NCBI GenBank assembly: GCA_017889125.1
Contig: JAGHER010000185.1
Span: 1 to 32,516 of the forward strand
Direction of reading: 5' to 3'
Length of the DNA stretch: 32,516 nucleotides
Source of the DNA: Lachnospiraceae bacterium
GTDB taxonomy: Bacteria > Bacillota > Clostridia > Lachnospirales > Lachnospiraceae
The translations under genes were made by a program, and so were the position numbers. Below the pieces are notes generated by a model. The model was not told where the DNA came from. It did not search any database and was given only the letters and a program-made list of their open reading frames with translations. Position 1 is the stretch's first letter, and every line of letters begins with the position of its first letter. Of this stretch, positions 6,748 to 14,115 are shown in pieces.

Positions 6748-7661
6748 ATCTGCACTTTGTGGTAACGGAGGAGGAGCAGGATGTGCGCATCGACCGGTAT
6801 CTGACGGAGCGCTGCGAGAATCTGTCCCGCTCCTACCTGCAGAAGCTGTTAAAGGCAGAATCTGTCCTGGTCAATGAGCAGCCGGTAAAGGCCAGCTATA
6901 AGGTCTGCGAGGGAGATTCTATCTCCTGCTTTGTGCCGGAGGCCGTGGAGCCGGAGATCCTGGCGGAGGATATGGAGCTGGATGTCCTTTACGAGGATGA
7001 GGATGTGATTCTGGTCAATAAGCCCAAGGGCATGGTGGTTCACCCGGCCCCCGGGCATTTTTCAGGTACGCTGGTCAATGGCCTGATGTACCACTGCCGC
7101 GGTCAGCTTTCTGGCATTAACGGCGTCATGCGGCCGGGGATCGTCCATCGGATTGATAAGGACACCACAGGCGTTCTTATCGCCTGCAAAAATGATTTTG
7201 CCCACCAGAGCATTGCCGCCCAGCTGAAGGAGCACAGCATCACCCGCCGGTATCAGGCCATTGTCCATGGGGTTCTGAAGGAGGATGAGGGCACCATCGA
7301 CCGGCCCATCGGCAGAGATACAGTGGACCGGAAACGGATGAGTATCAATGAGCGGAACGGCAAGGCGGCGGTGACCCATTATCAGGTGCTGCAGCGGTTC
7401 AGGGGCTATACCCATATTGAATGCCGTCTGGAGACGGGACGCACCCACCAGATCCGGGTGCATATGGCCAGCATCCGCCATCCGCTTCTGGGGGATACGG
7501 TGTATGGGCCTTCGGCTGTGCCCTTTAAGGGTCTTCAGGGGCAGACGCTCCATGCCGGTGTCCTGGGCTTTGTCCATCCCCGTACAGGGTGTTATATGGA
7601 ATTTTCCGCTCCTCTTCCCGGCTATTTTACGGATTTGCTGAAAAAGTTAGAAAGTCTGTAG
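6744..7661 (+). CDS. RluA/RluD-family 23S rRNA pseudouridine synthase
   Basis: Isomerises uridine to pseudouridine in rRNA. 305 residues. An N-terminal S4 RNA-binding domain (about 14-70) is followed by the catalytic domain with HRIDKDTTG (135-143); D138 is the catalytic aspartate. NKPKGMVVHP, GRTHQIRVHM and GHPLLGD-like (RHPLLGDTVYG) blocks match the RluA/RluC/RluD group. The domain arrangement is closest to RluD, but the exact uridine targets cannot be read from sequence. It begins at GTG 6744, sharing 4 nt with lspA, with AAGGAGAG upstream. The lspA-rluD-type gene pairing is common in Firmicutes. It appears to end its transcription unit before a new promoter near 7721. Confidence 0.93.
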   Translation: MNLHFVVTEEEQDVRIDRYLTERCENLSRSYLQKLLKAESVLVNEQPVKASYKVCEGDSISCFVPEAVEPEILAEDMELDVLYEDEDVILVNKPKGMVVHPAPGHFSGTLVNGLMYHCRGQLSGINGVMRPGIVHRIDKDTTGVLIACKNDFAHQSIAAQLKEHSITRRYQAIVHGVLKEDEGTIDRPIGRDTVDRKRMSINERNGKAAVTHYQVLQRFRGYTHIECRLETGRTHQIRVHMASIRHPLLGDTVYGPSAVPFKGLQGQTLHAGVLGFVHPRTGCYMEFSAPLPGYFTDLLKKLESL

Positions 7662-7697
7662 ATTTTCGAGGAAACGTCAGCATTTTTCTAAAAAATA

Positions 7698-7726
7698 TGT
7701 ACTTTTTCTGGAATTTATTGTATAAT
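7698..7726 (+). promoter_or_regulatory. Possible promoter before the cytidylate-kinase-like gene
   Basis: A perfect TATAAT at 7721-7726 sits in an AT-rich gap, 31 nt before the start codon. The best 17-nt-spaced -35 is a poor TGTACT (7698-7703). Only the -10 is convincing. Confidence 0.45.
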
Positions 7727-7756
7727 ATGTAAGAGGTACAGAAAGGAGAGGTGCAT

Positions 7757-8392
7757 ATGAGTGGAAATCTGGTTATTACCATCAGCCGTCAGTGCGGAAG
7801 CGGAGGCCGAAGGATCGGACAGATGCTGGCGGAGAAAATGGGAGTTAAGTGTTACGATAAGGAGCTTTTAGCGCTGGCTTCGAAGAACAGCGGCCTGGCG
7901 CAGGAGCTTTTCGAGACACATGATGAAAAGCCCACCAACAGCTTCCTTTACTCTCTGGTGATGGATACCTATTCTATGGGCTATTCCAATTCTTCCTATC
8001 TGGACATGCCGCTGAATCATAAGGTTTTCCTGGCCCAGTTTGACACCATCAAGAAGCTGGCTTCGGAGGAGTCCTGCGTGATCGTTGGCCGGTGCGCTGA
8101 CTATGCGCTGGCGGACTTCCCAAACACGGTGAGTGTCTTCATCTGCGGAGAGGATAAGGATAAGATTGCAAGGCTGCAGGAGACTTATCAGGTCGATGCC
8201 GCCAAGGCAAAGGATATTATGGTAAAGACCGATAAGAAGCGCTCTAGCTACTACAATTATTACTCTAGCAAGAAGTGGAGCGAGGCTAAGAGCTATGACC
8301 TGTGCATCAACAGCAGCGCTGTAGGACTGGAGGGCGCTGTGAATATGATCCTTGCCTTTGCCAAGGAAAAGCAGGCCTGGAAGAACCGGTAG
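7757..8392 (+). CDS. Cytidylate kinase-like family protein
   Basis: A 211-residue P-loop protein of the cytidylate-kinase-like (Cytidylate_kin2-type) group. Start ATG 7757 has AGGAG 8 nt upstream; the in-frame GTG at 7751 abuts that site and is rejected. The N terminus LVITISRQCGSGGRRIGQ carries the modified P-loop G-S-G-G-R-R-I-G, which replaces the canonical GK(S/T). It is followed by the family-typical CYDKELL. SCVIVGRCADYAL in the middle matches the family core. Members are widespread in clostridia and their substrate is not established; a true Cmk for CMP is normally a separate gene. It has its own -10 and is followed by a strong terminator, so it is probably monocistronic. Confidence 0.85.
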   Translation: MSGNLVITISRQCGSGGRRIGQMLAEKMGVKCYDKELLALASKNSGLAQELFETHDEKPTNSFLYSLVMDTYSMGYSNSSYLDMPLNHKVFLAQFDTIKKLASEESCVIVGRCADYALADFPNTVSVFICGEDKDKIARLQETYQVDAAKAKDIMVKTDKKRSSYYNYYSSKKWSEAKSYDLCINSSAVGLEGAVNMILAFAKEKQAWKNR

Positions 8393-8411
8393 AGCAAATG
8401 AAAAACTGCGC

Positions 8412-8456
8412 AAAAAATGTCAATATTTTTTCAACGAAATATTGACATTTTTTTTT
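8412..8456 (+). terminator. Terminator whose 3' arm carries the rplU -35 box
   Basis: A 17-bp perfect stem: 8412-8428 pairs with 8437-8453 across an 8-nt loop, followed by T residues to 8456. The stem is AT-rich but long. The right arm contains TTGACA at 8442-8447. Confidence 0.85.
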
Positions 8457-8470
8457 GTCCGTGCTATCAT
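8442..8470 (+). promoter_or_regulatory. rplU-prp-rpmA promoter
   Basis: A consensus TTGACA (8442-8447), 17-nt spacer and TATCAT (8465-8470). The spacer holds the terminator's T tract. Expected transcription start is near 8477, just ahead of the L21 leader. Confidence 0.85.
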
Positions 8471-8477
8471 ATCAAGG

Positions 8478-8550
8478 TATGCCGCACAATGAGGTTTAAG
8501 CCTGCCTTAAGGCAGCACCAAAATTGGCGAGTAATGATAATAGGAGGTCC
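8478..8550 (+). ncRNA. Ribosomal protein L21 leader (cis-regulatory RNA)
   Basis: The 80-nt transcribed leader of rplU carries GTATGCCGCAC, an AGGTTTAAGCCT hairpin-like element, GCCTTAAGGCAGCACC and the ribosome binding site AGGAGG (8542-8547). Order and sequence resemble the Firmicutes L21 leader, which is thought to bind L21 for autogenous control. Assignment is from recalled consensus and position; a covariance search was not possible. Boundaries are approximate. Confidence 0.65.
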
Positions 8551-8556
8551 CCAAGA

Positions 8557-8865
8557 ATGTACGCGATTATTGCAACAGGCGGAAAGCAGTACAAGGTTGC
8601 TGAGGGCGATATCATTAAGGTAGAGAAGCTTGGCGCAGAAGCCGGCGAGACCGTTACCTTCGATCAGGTACTGGCTGTAAGCAACGGCGAGTTAACCGTA
8701 GGATGCCCCACCGTAGAGGGCGCTACCGTTACTGCATCTGTAGTAAAGGAAGGCAAGTCCAAGAAGGTTATCGTTTACAAGTATAAGAGCAAGACCGGCT
8801 ACCACAAGAAGAACGGCCACAGACAGCTCTATACTCAGGTTAAGATTGAAAAGATCAACGCTTAA
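8557..8865 (+). CDS. rplU: 50S ribosomal protein L21
   Basis: A 102-residue L21 beginning [14 protein letters not shown], with V[19 protein letters not shown] and a basic C-terminal half containing [17 protein letters not shown], the 23S rRNA-binding segment. Start ATG 8557 has AGGAGG 9 nt upstream; an in-frame TTG 33 nt earlier lies in the leader and is rejected. First gene of the conserved rplU-prp-rpmA operon; prp begins 2 nt after the stop. Confidence 0.98.
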   Translation: MYAIIATGGKQYKVAEGDIIKVEKLGAEAGETVTFDQVLAVSNGELTVGCPTVEGATVTASVVKEGKSKKVIVYKYKSKTGYHKKNGHRQLYTQVKIEKINA

Positions 8866-8867
8866 TC

Positions 8868-9197
8868 ATGATTCAGGCAACAGTTTTTCAGGATTCTCAG
8901 CAGCAGATATGCGGAATTGCCCTTAGGGGCCATGCAGAGTACGGAGAATACGGACAGGACATTGTCTGTTCCGCAGTTTCCGCGCTGGCCATCAATATGG
9001 CAAACTCCGTGGAGGCCTTCACTCAGGATCCCTTTTCGGGAGAGGTGGAGGAAGAAAGCGGAGATTTTTCCTTCCGGTTTACCGGAGCTGTCAGCAGAGA
9101 GTCCCGTGTATTGATGGATTCCCTTGTTCTGGGTCTTAAGAACATCCAGGAATCCTACGGAAACGAATATATCAGCATCCATTACAGGGAGGTGTAG
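8868..9197 (+). CDS. prp: Prp, ribosomal-processing cysteine protease (YsxB)
   Basis: A 109-residue cysteine protease that removes the N-terminal extension of L27 in Firmicutes and related bacteria. The catalytic pair is visible at the same positions as in Staphylococcus aureus Prp: H22 in RGHAEYG and C34 in DIVCSAVSAL. It lies between rplU and rpmA, its substrate, with a gap of 2-3 nt on either side, a constant arrangement in organisms whose L27 carries the extension. The next gene does carry it. Full length. Confidence 0.95.
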   Translation: MIQATVFQDSQQQICGIALRGHAEYGEYGQDIVCSAVSALAINMANSVEAFTQDPFSGEVEEESGDFSFRFTGAVSRESRVLMDSLVLGLKNIQESYGNEYISIHYREV

Positions 9198-9200
9198 ACC

Positions 9201-9491
9201 ATGTTAAAGATGAACCTTCAGTTATTCGCTCATAAGAAGGGTGTTGGTTCTACCAAGAACGGCCGTGATTCCGAGTCCAAGAGACTGGGCGCGAAGAGAG
9301 CCGACGGACAGTTTGTACTGGCTGGAAATATCCTTTACAGACAGCGCGGAACCAAGATCCATCCCGGCAACAACGTAGGCAAGGGCGGCGACGATACCTT
9401 ATTTGCTTTAGTTGACGGTGTGGTAAGATTTGAGAGAAAGGGCAGAGACAAGAAGCAGGTTTCTGTATACCCGAAAGTAATCAACGAATAA
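9201..9491 (+). CDS. rpmA: 50S ribosomal protein L27, with Prp-cleaved extension
   Basis: A 96-residue L27. The first residues [14 protein letters not shown] contain the Prp recognition sequence (L-Q-L-F-A before H-K-K-G), so the mature protein should begin at H11 or thereabouts. Mature L27's N terminus reaches the peptidyl-transferase centre, hence removal of the extension is needed for function. Typical [13 protein letters not shown]-like ([14 protein letters not shown]) and [14 protein letters not shown] blocks follow. Ribosome binding site GGGAGGTG 9188-9195. Followed by a terminator that closes the operon. Confidence 0.97.
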   Translation: MLKMNLQLFAHKKGVGSTKNGRDSESKRLGAKRADGQFVLAGNILYRQRGTKIHPGNNVGKGGDDTLFALVDGVVRFERKGRDKKQVSVYPKVINE

Positions 9492-9500
9492 GAAACAGCG

Positions 9501-9539
9501 AGGGGCTTCATACTTTATTCAGTATGAGGCCTTTCTTTT
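9501..9539 (+). terminator. Terminator after rpmA
   Basis: GGCTTCATACT (9504-9514) pairs with AGTATGAGGCC (9521-9531) through 11 pairs including one G-T; the tail TTTCTTTT follows. Confidence 0.85.
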
Positions 9540-9553
9540 GCGGAGATTTCGGA

Positions 9554-9657
9554 TTATCCTGTGTCACACCTTGATGTATTATCAGATGACAGGGAAAGGT
9601 AAGGACAGGCCTTCCCTGCCGTCAGGGACAATGCAGGAAGAAAGGTATGGTGATTTT
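9554..9657 (+). promoter_or_regulatory. obgE leader: weak promoter and mutually exclusive hairpins
   Basis: TTATCC (9554-9559), 17 nt, TATTAT (9577-9582) is a plausible but weak promoter. Downstream, CAGGGAAAGG (9590-9599) can pair with CCTTCCCTG (9610-9618; one bulged A). TCCCTG (9613-9618) can instead pair with CAGGGA (9623-9628). CTTCCCTGC (9611-9619) can also pair with GCAGGAAG (9633-9640) near the obgE ribosome binding site. No T tract is present. Confidence 0.4.
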
Positions 9658-10950
9658 ATGTTTTGCGACAGAGCAAAGGTATTTATTAAGTCAGGCAAGG
9701 GCGGAGACGGACATGTGTCCTTCCGCAGAGAGCTGTATGTGCCCGCAGGCGGGCCGGACGGCGGAGACGGAGGAAGAGGCGGCGACATTATTTTTCAGGT
9801 GGACGATGGCCTCAATACCCTCAGCGATTTCCGCCATGTAAGAAAGTATGTGGCCACCAGCGGTGAGGAGGGCGGCAAGCGCCGCTGCCACGGCAAGGAC
9901 GGCGAGGATTTGGTAATCAAGGTGCCGGAGGGCACGGTAATCAAGGAATTTGAGACCGGAAAGGTCATTGCCGATATGTCGGGCGAAAACCGCAGGGAGG
10001 TTATTTTAAAGGGAGGAAAGGGCGGACTGGGAAATATGCATTACGCCACCTCCACCATGCAGGCACCGAAGTATGCCCAGCCGGGACAGCCGGCACAGGA
10101 GCTTTGGGTGCAGTTAGAGCTTAAGGTGATTGCCGATGTGGGACTTGTGGGCTACCCCAATGTGGGAAAATCCACCCTTCTTTCCCGGGTCAGCAATGCC
10201 AGACCGAAAATTGCAAATTATCACTTTACGACTCTGGATCCCCACCTGGGTGTGGTGGATTTGGGTGACGGCGCCGGATTTGTGATGGCGGATATTCCCG
10301 GATTGATTGAGGGCGCTTCTGAGGGCGTGGGCTTAGGACACGATTTCCTCCGCCATATTGAGCGGACTAAGGTGCTGGTGCATGTGGTTGACGCGGCGTC
10401 CACGGAGGGTCGAGATCCCGTAGAGGATATCCGCACCATCTTAAAGGAGCTTAAGGCTTATAATCCGGAGCTTCTGACCAGGCCCCAGGTGATTGCGGCC
10501 AATAAGACCGATGCCATCTACATGGAGGAAGAGGGAAAGGATCCTTTGGCATCCATCCGGGCGGCTTTTGAGCCGGAGGGCATCAAGGTATTCCCTATTT
10601 CCGCCGTAAGCGGCCAGGGCGTAAAGGAATTATTATATCACATTAATGAGCTGTTAAAGACCGTAGACCGGAAGCCGGTGATCTTTGAGAAGGAATTTGA
10701 TCCCTCTGAGCTGAATATGACCTCCAATCTGCCCTTTACCGTGGAGCGGGACGAGGATGGGGTATATGTGGTTGAGGGACCGCGTATTGAGAAGATGTTA
10801 GGCTACACCAATCTGGAGTCGGAGAAGGGCTTTGACTTCTTCCAGAAGTTCCTTAAGGTAAATGGAATCCTTGATGAGCTGGAGAAGGCAGGCATCCAGG
10901 AAGGCGATACCGTGCGGATGTACGGCCTTGTGTTTGACTATTATAAGTAA
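9658..10950 (+). CDS. obgE: Obg-family GTPase (ObgE/CgtA)
   Basis: A 430-residue GTPase involved in 50S assembly and stress/ppGpp responses. Order of domains: glycine-rich Obg fold (1-158, with PAGGPDGGDGGRGGDIIF), G domain (about 159-335), and a C-terminal OCT domain (about 350-430, VERDEDGVYVVEG...LVFDYY). G-motifs: GYPNVGKS (165-172), DIPG (212-215) and NKTD (282-285). Start ATG 9658 begins MFCDRAKVFIKSGKGGDGHVSF as in the family; a 40-residue upstream extension through the hairpin-rich leader is rejected. It follows rpmA as usual in Firmicutes but behind a terminator, so it probably has its own promoter. Confidence 0.97.
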   Translation: MFCDRAKVFIKSGKGGDGHVSFRRELYVPAGGPDGGDGGRGGDIIFQVDDGLNTLSDFRHVRKYVATSGEEGGKRRCHGKDGEDLVIKVPEGTVIKEFETGKVIADMSGENRREVILKGGKGGLGNMHYATSTMQAPKYAQPGQPAQELWVQLELKVIADVGLVGYPNVGKSTLLSRVSNARPKIANYHFTTLDPHLGVVDLGDGAGFVMADIPGLIEGASEGVGLGHDFLRHIERTKVLVHVVDAASTEGRDPVEDIRTILKELKAYNPELLTRPQVIAANKTDAIYMEEEGKDPLASIRAAFEPEGIKVFPISAVSGQGVKELLYHINELLKTVDRKPVIFEKEFDPSELNMTSNLPFTVERDEDGVYVVEGPRIEKMLGYTNLESEKGFDFFQKFLKVNGILDELEKAGIQEGDTVRMYGLVFDYYK

Positions 10951-10999
10951 TGATGATTGTTCCATACAATTGGTTGAAAGATAAAGGAGTATTGCAGAG

Positions 11000-11296
11000 A
11001 TGACAAGCAAGCAGAGATCCTATTTGAAGGGATTGGCGATGAATATTGATTCGATTTTCCAGATTGGAAAGTCCAGCCTGACGCCGGAGATCACGGCGGC
11101 GGTGGATGAGGCCCTGGAGGCCAGAGAGTTAATCAAGATCACCATTTTGAAGAACTGCCTGGATGATGGACGGGCCATTGCAGAGATGCTGGCCGAGCGC
11201 ACCCGTTCTCAGGTGGTGCAGGTAATTGGAAGAAAGATTGTCCTGTACCGGCCGGCAAAGGATGAGGCGAAGCGGAAAATCGAGCTTCCCCGATGA
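11000..11296 (+). CDS. yhbY: YhbY/CRM-domain RNA-binding protein
   Basis: A 98-residue single CRS1-YhbY (CRM) domain protein that associates with pre-50S ribosomes. It starts MTSKQRSYLKGLAMN, contains FQIGKSSLTPE (the G-K/RGxxxLT-type loop) and ends with VQVIGRKIVLYRP. Ribosome binding site AAAGGAG 10987ish, about 10 nt from ATG 11000. It lies between obgE and nadD, the conserved obg-yhbY-nadD-yqeK-rsfS order, 49 nt after obgE. Confidence 0.93.
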   Translation: MTSKQRSYLKGLAMNIDSIFQIGKSSLTPEITAAVDEALEARELIKITILKNCLDDGRAIAEMLAERTRSQVVQVIGRKIVLYRPAKDEAKRKIELPR

Positions 11297-11389
11297 ATGT
11301 GCGGGGCTGACCTGGCGCGAATAAGGCGTTGAGTCAGATCTGGCGGGTATAGGAAGTGTATATGTAATTCAGGAAGGCAGGAGAGGAAA

Positions 11390-12076
11390 ATGACCAGGAT
11401 TGGAATTATGGGAGGGACATTTGATCCTATCCACAATGGCCATCTGCGGCTGGGCAGCCAGGCACGGGAGGAGTATCAGCTGGATCAGGTATGGTTTATG
11501 CCGTCAGGGCAGCCGCCCCATAAGAAGGATCATTTCGTGACGGATGCGGCTGTGCGTCTGGAGATGGTCAGACTGGCGATTGCCGGGAGAAGCGGTTTTG
11601 CTCTGTCTGATTTTGAGATCCGGCGGCCGGGAAACACGTATACGGCCCAGACTCTGGCCCTCCTAAACCGGGAGTATCCCGATGTGTTGTTTTATTTTAT
11701 TATTGGCGCGGATTCTCTGTATGATATTGAGAAATGGTACCGTCCAGATCTGGTGATGGAGCAGGCGGTGCTTCTGGTTGCCGCCCGGGACTGTGAGGGA
11801 GCGCATCCCACCCTGGAGAGGCAGATTTCTTATCTGAAAGAGAAATACGGCGCCAGAATCGAGCGGCTGCACAGCCGGACGATCCACGTTTCTTCGGAGG
11901 AGATCAGGACGATGGTCTATAACGGTGAGCCATTAGACGGGCTCTTGCCTGAGGCAGTTCTGGATTACGTAAAACAGCATGGCCTGTATCAGATGCAGAC
12001 CTGTACTGAAGGAGGAAGATTAAATGACAGACACCATGAATCGTGTATTATCGTATCGGAAGCATCTGGAAACTAA
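11390..12076 (+). CDS. nadD: Nicotinate-nucleotide adenylyltransferase
   Basis: Transfers AMP from ATP to nicotinate mononucleotide to give deamido-NAD in NAD biosynthesis. The 228-residue protein begins IGIMGGTFDPIHNGHL with the nucleotidyltransferase HxGH motif (HNGH). PPHKK (44-48 region), FIIGADSL and VSSEEIR (the SSTxIR signature with changes) follow. The normal C terminus would end near ...YVKQHGLY; about 27 extra residues run on, and the gene overlaps yqeK by 53 nt. The extra tail is probably a read-through of a lost stop and has no expected function. The 93-nt gap upstream contains two imperfect CTGGCG-containing segments but no clear promoter. Confidence 0.95.
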   Translation: MTRIGIMGGTFDPIHNGHLRLGSQAREEYQLDQVWFMPSGQPPHKKDHFVTDAAVRLEMVRLAIAGRSGFALSDFEIRRPGNTYTAQTLALLNREYPDVLFYFIIGADSLYDIEKWYRPDLVMEQAVLLVAARDCEGAHPTLERQISYLKEKYGARIERLHSRTIHVSSEEIRTMVYNGEPLDGLLPEAVLDYVKQHGLYQMQTCTEGGRLNDRHHESCIIVSEASGN

Positions 12077-12623
12077 GCTGGATCCCATGCGGTATGAGCA
12101 TTCCCTCAGCGTTTCCTATACCTGCATGAATCTTGCCATGCGTTATGGCTATGATCTGGATAAGGCGGAAGTGGCAGGGCTTCTTCATGACTGCGGCAAG
12201 CGTTTTTCTGATGAGATTATCTTGAAAAAATGCATAAAGCACGGGATTTCCTTTACTCCTGAGGAGGAAGAGACCCCGGCAGTGCTTCATGCCAATTATG
12301 GTGCCTGGCTGGCCCGCCACAAATACGGTGTTGAGGATCCGGAAATTCTTAATGCTATCCTGTATCACACCACAGGCCGTCCCAACATGGGAACCCTGGA
12401 AAAGATCGTGTATATTGCCGATTACATTGAGCCAAGACGGTTTAAGGCAGCAAATCTTCCGGAAGTCCGTGCTCTTGCCTATGAGGATCTGGATGAGACT
12501 ATGTACCGGATTTTAAAGGGAACACTGGAATATCTGGACGGGAAAAAGAGCAAGATTGACCCGATGACAGAAAAGGCCTGTGCGTTTTATGCGGCTGTTC
12601 ATGAAAAGAGTGAATGGAAATAA
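12024..12623 (+). CDS. yqeK: YqeK-family HD-domain Ap4A hydrolase
   Basis: A 199-residue HD-domain phosphohydrolase. Family members cleave diadenosine tetraphosphate symmetrically to ADP. HSLSVSYT (His ligand), AGLLHDCGK (HD pair), LHANYGAWLA and LYHTTGRPNM with IVYIADYIEPRR give the expected metal-ligand series. ATG 12024 has GAAGGAGG 8 nt upstream, located inside nadD, so translation is coupled. The nadD-yqeK-rsfS order is standard in Firmicutes. Confidence 0.94.
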   Translation: MTDTMNRVLSYRKHLETKLDPMRYEHSLSVSYTCMNLAMRYGYDLDKAEVAGLLHDCGKRFSDEIILKKCIKHGISFTPEEEETPAVLHANYGAWLARHKYGVEDPEILNAILYHTTGRPNMGTLEKIVYIADYIEPRRFKAANLPEVRALAYEDLDETMYRILKGTLEYLDGKKSKIDPMTEKACAFYAAVHEKSEWK

Positions 12624-12650
12624 ATCAGTATCGAAGTAAGGAGAGAGCGA

Positions 12651-13016
12651 ATGGGAGCTTCAAAAGATAGTTCAAAAGAAATGGTTAAGCTGGCTGCTGC
12701 GGCCCTTGCAGAGAAGAAGGGTGAGGACATTCAGATTATTGATATCCGTGAGGTGTCCGTGCTGGCCGATTACTTTATTATTGCAAACGGCAGCAACCCC
12801 AATCAGGTGCAGGCCATGGCAGATCAGGTGCAGGAGGATCTGGAAAAGGCAGGCTATCACTGCCGGCAGGTGGAAGGCTATCAGAATGCCAATTGGATCC
12901 TGTTGGATTACCGGGATATCATCGTGCATGTGTTCAGCCGTGAGGACCGGCTTTTCTATGATCTGGAGCGGATTTGGCGAGATGGGAAGACCATCCTGGA
13001 TGTGAATGAATTATAA
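12651..13016 (+). CDS. rsfS: Ribosomal silencing factor RsfS
   Basis: A 121-residue RsfS/Iojap protein that binds L14 on the 50S subunit and blocks 30S joining when nutrients run low. The core ADYFIIANGSNPNQVQAMAD, EGYQNANWILLDY and IVHVF...RLFYDLERIW match the family throughout. Ribosome binding site AAGGAGAG about 9 nt before ATG 12651. Last gene of the obgE-rsfS block; a terminator follows within 30 nt. Confidence 0.96.
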   Translation: MGASKDSSKEMVKLAAAALAEKKGEDIQIIDIREVSVLADYFIIANGSNPNQVQAMADQVQEDLEKAGYHCRQVEGYQNANWILLDYRDIIVHVFSREDRLFYDLERIWRDGKTILDVNEL

Positions 13017-13045
13017 TCCGCAGATATAAAAATATGCAAAATTGG

Positions 13046-13096
13046 GGCAGGCGCCTTCCGGCAGCTACAGCGGCTGCGGCAGGTGCCTGCCTTTTA
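13046..13096 (+). terminator. Terminator after rsfS
   Basis: GGCAGGCGCCT (13046-13056) pairs with AGGTGCCTGCC (13081-13091), 11 pairs with one G-T, then TTTTATCTTT. The inner loop CGGCAGCTACAGCGGCTGCGG can form a further small hairpin. The minus-strand side lacks a strong T run, so it may serve lexA only weakly. Confidence 0.85.
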
Positions 13097-13194
13097 TCTT
13101 TGTTTCCTTGTGTACCTGGCAGTACAGCGGGAGATGAGGGCCGCAGCCTCTTTCCTGCGGCACAGGGATATGATTAGCTGGATACTGATTTGAG

Positions 13195-13217
13195 TTTACA
13201 TAAATATTTTATGTAAA
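13195..13217. repeat. AT-rich perfect palindrome between rsfS and lexA
   Basis: TTTACATAAA (13195-13204), 3-nt centre, TTTATGTAAA (13208-13217): a perfect 10-bp inverted repeat 43 nt downstream of the lexA stop. Too AT-rich for a strong hairpin terminator; it could be a protein-binding site. A smaller GC hairpin (CCGCAG/CTGCGG, 13141-13160) lies nearby. Otherwise 13097-13260 holds no gene that I can support. Confidence 0.6.
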
Positions 13218-13260
13218 TCATTTGCGGTGAGGGACTGGATTGGACATTGTACAGTCCATA

Positions 13261-13878
13261 TCACTGCATTATCCGCATCAGGCCAATCACCTTGCCAAGG
13301 ACCTGTACAGACTCGGCCAGAATGGGCTCCATGGCGTCATTTTCCGGCTGCAGGCGAATATGGCCTTCCTCACGGAAAAAGCGCTTCACTGTAGCAGAAT
13401 CGTCCAGCAAAGCCACCACAATATCGCCGTTCTCGGCGGTTTCCTGCTGGGCTACGATGATCTGGTCGCCGTTAAAGATGCCGGCATTGATCATGCTGTC
13501 ACCTTTTACCCGCAGCATAAAGGTCTGCTGATTGGGAAGAAGCTCTGCCGGGATCGGGAAATAGTTTTCAATATTTTCCTGAGCCAGAATAGGCTGTCCG
13601 GCGGCAACAGAGCCCAGCATGGGGACATTGACCATCTCTCTGCGGGTGAGATTGAAGCTGTCATCCAGGATTTCAATGGTCCGCGGCTTGGTAGGGTCGC
13701 GGCGGATATAGCCGTTCTCCTCCAGTGTCTCCAGGTGGGAGTGCACAGAGGAGGTGGACTTCAGCTGAACCGCCTCACAGATTTCCCGTACCGAGGGGGG
13801 ATAACCCTTCTTTAAAATCGTTTCCTTGATATATTCTAAAATTTCCTGCTGCTTGGCAGAAATCTTTCCATCTCTCAT
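13261..13878 (-). CDS. lexA: LexA repressor of the SOS response
   Basis: A 205-residue SOS repressor. N-terminal winged helix (1-72) with YPPSVREICEAV as the recognition region; C-terminal S24-type autoprotease domain (about 85-205). Cleavage site A93-G94 in SVAAGQP, catalytic Ser128 in GDSM and Lys165 in ATVKRFF are all present, so RecA-stimulated self-cleavage should work. ATG (complement of 13876-13878) has GGAGGTG 7 nt upstream. Its own promoter holds a LexA box, giving autoregulation, and a LysM protein diverges from the same region as yneA does from lexA in Bacillus. Confidence 0.97.
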   Translation of the reverse strand: MRDGKISAKQQEILEYIKETILKKGYPPSVREICEAVQLKSTSSVHSHLETLEENGYIRRDPTKPRTIEILDDSFNLTRREMVNVPMLGSVAAGQPILAQENIENYFPIPAELLPNQQTFMLRVKGDSMINAGIFNGDQIIVAQQETAENGDIVVALLDDSATVKRFFREEGHIRLQPENDAMEPILAESVQVLGKVIGLMRIMQ

Positions 13879-13937
13879 AAAGCACCTCCGTGTATTCTCA
13901 TCAGTTCTGTCCTCTTGTTCTGTATAATCTTACCAAT

Positions 13938-13966
13938 ATAGTAACATATGTTCGATAAAAAAGCAA
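13938..13966 (-). promoter_or_regulatory. lexA promoter with LexA box
   Basis: On the minus strand TTGCTT (complement of 13961-13966), 17-nt spacer, TACTAT (complement of 13938-13943). The LexA box GTAACATATGTTCG (13941-13954) covers the -10 edge and spacer and matches the CGAACATATGTTCG consensus at 12 of 14 positions. Confidence 0.75.
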
Positions 13967-13984
13967 ATAAAGGAGGGAAAAATA

Positions 13985-14013
13985 TTGACAAACGTCTGTT
14001 CGAGTGCTATATT
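13985..14013 (+). promoter_or_regulatory. LysM-gene promoter with LexA box in spacer
   Basis: A consensus TTGACA (13985-13990), 17-nt spacer and TATATT (14008-14013). The spacer is filled by CAAACGTCTGTTCG (13989-14002), one mismatch from CGAAC-N4-GTTCG. LexA binding there would block RNA polymerase. Confidence 0.85.
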
Positions 14014-14021
14014 ATGACTAC

Positions 14022-14049
14022 AGAACATGTGTTCACGAACAAATGTTTA
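14022..14049 (+). promoter_or_regulatory. Two abutting LexA boxes downstream of the promoter
   Basis: AGAACATGTGTTCA (14022-14035) contains the perfect palindrome GAACATGTGTTC; CGAACAAATGTTTA (14036-14049) follows directly. Their position just after the expected start point suits a road-block or cooperative operator for the LysM gene. Confidence 0.8.
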
Positions 14050-14115
14050 ATGATAAGGTTAAGTCGATTCAGTATTCAGCAGGGGAGCCTTCCTGCGTAC
14101 AAGGGGGATTAATTG

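Noticed and set aside
11297-11389. Imperfect direct repeat (CTGGCG-containing segments) before nadD
   Set aside because: Similarity is partial over about 20 nt, with no promoter or hairpin to give it meaning.
13240-13815. 191-codon ORF opposite lexA
   Set aside because: Antisense shadow of a well-supported lexA, with no ribosome binding site or family similarity.
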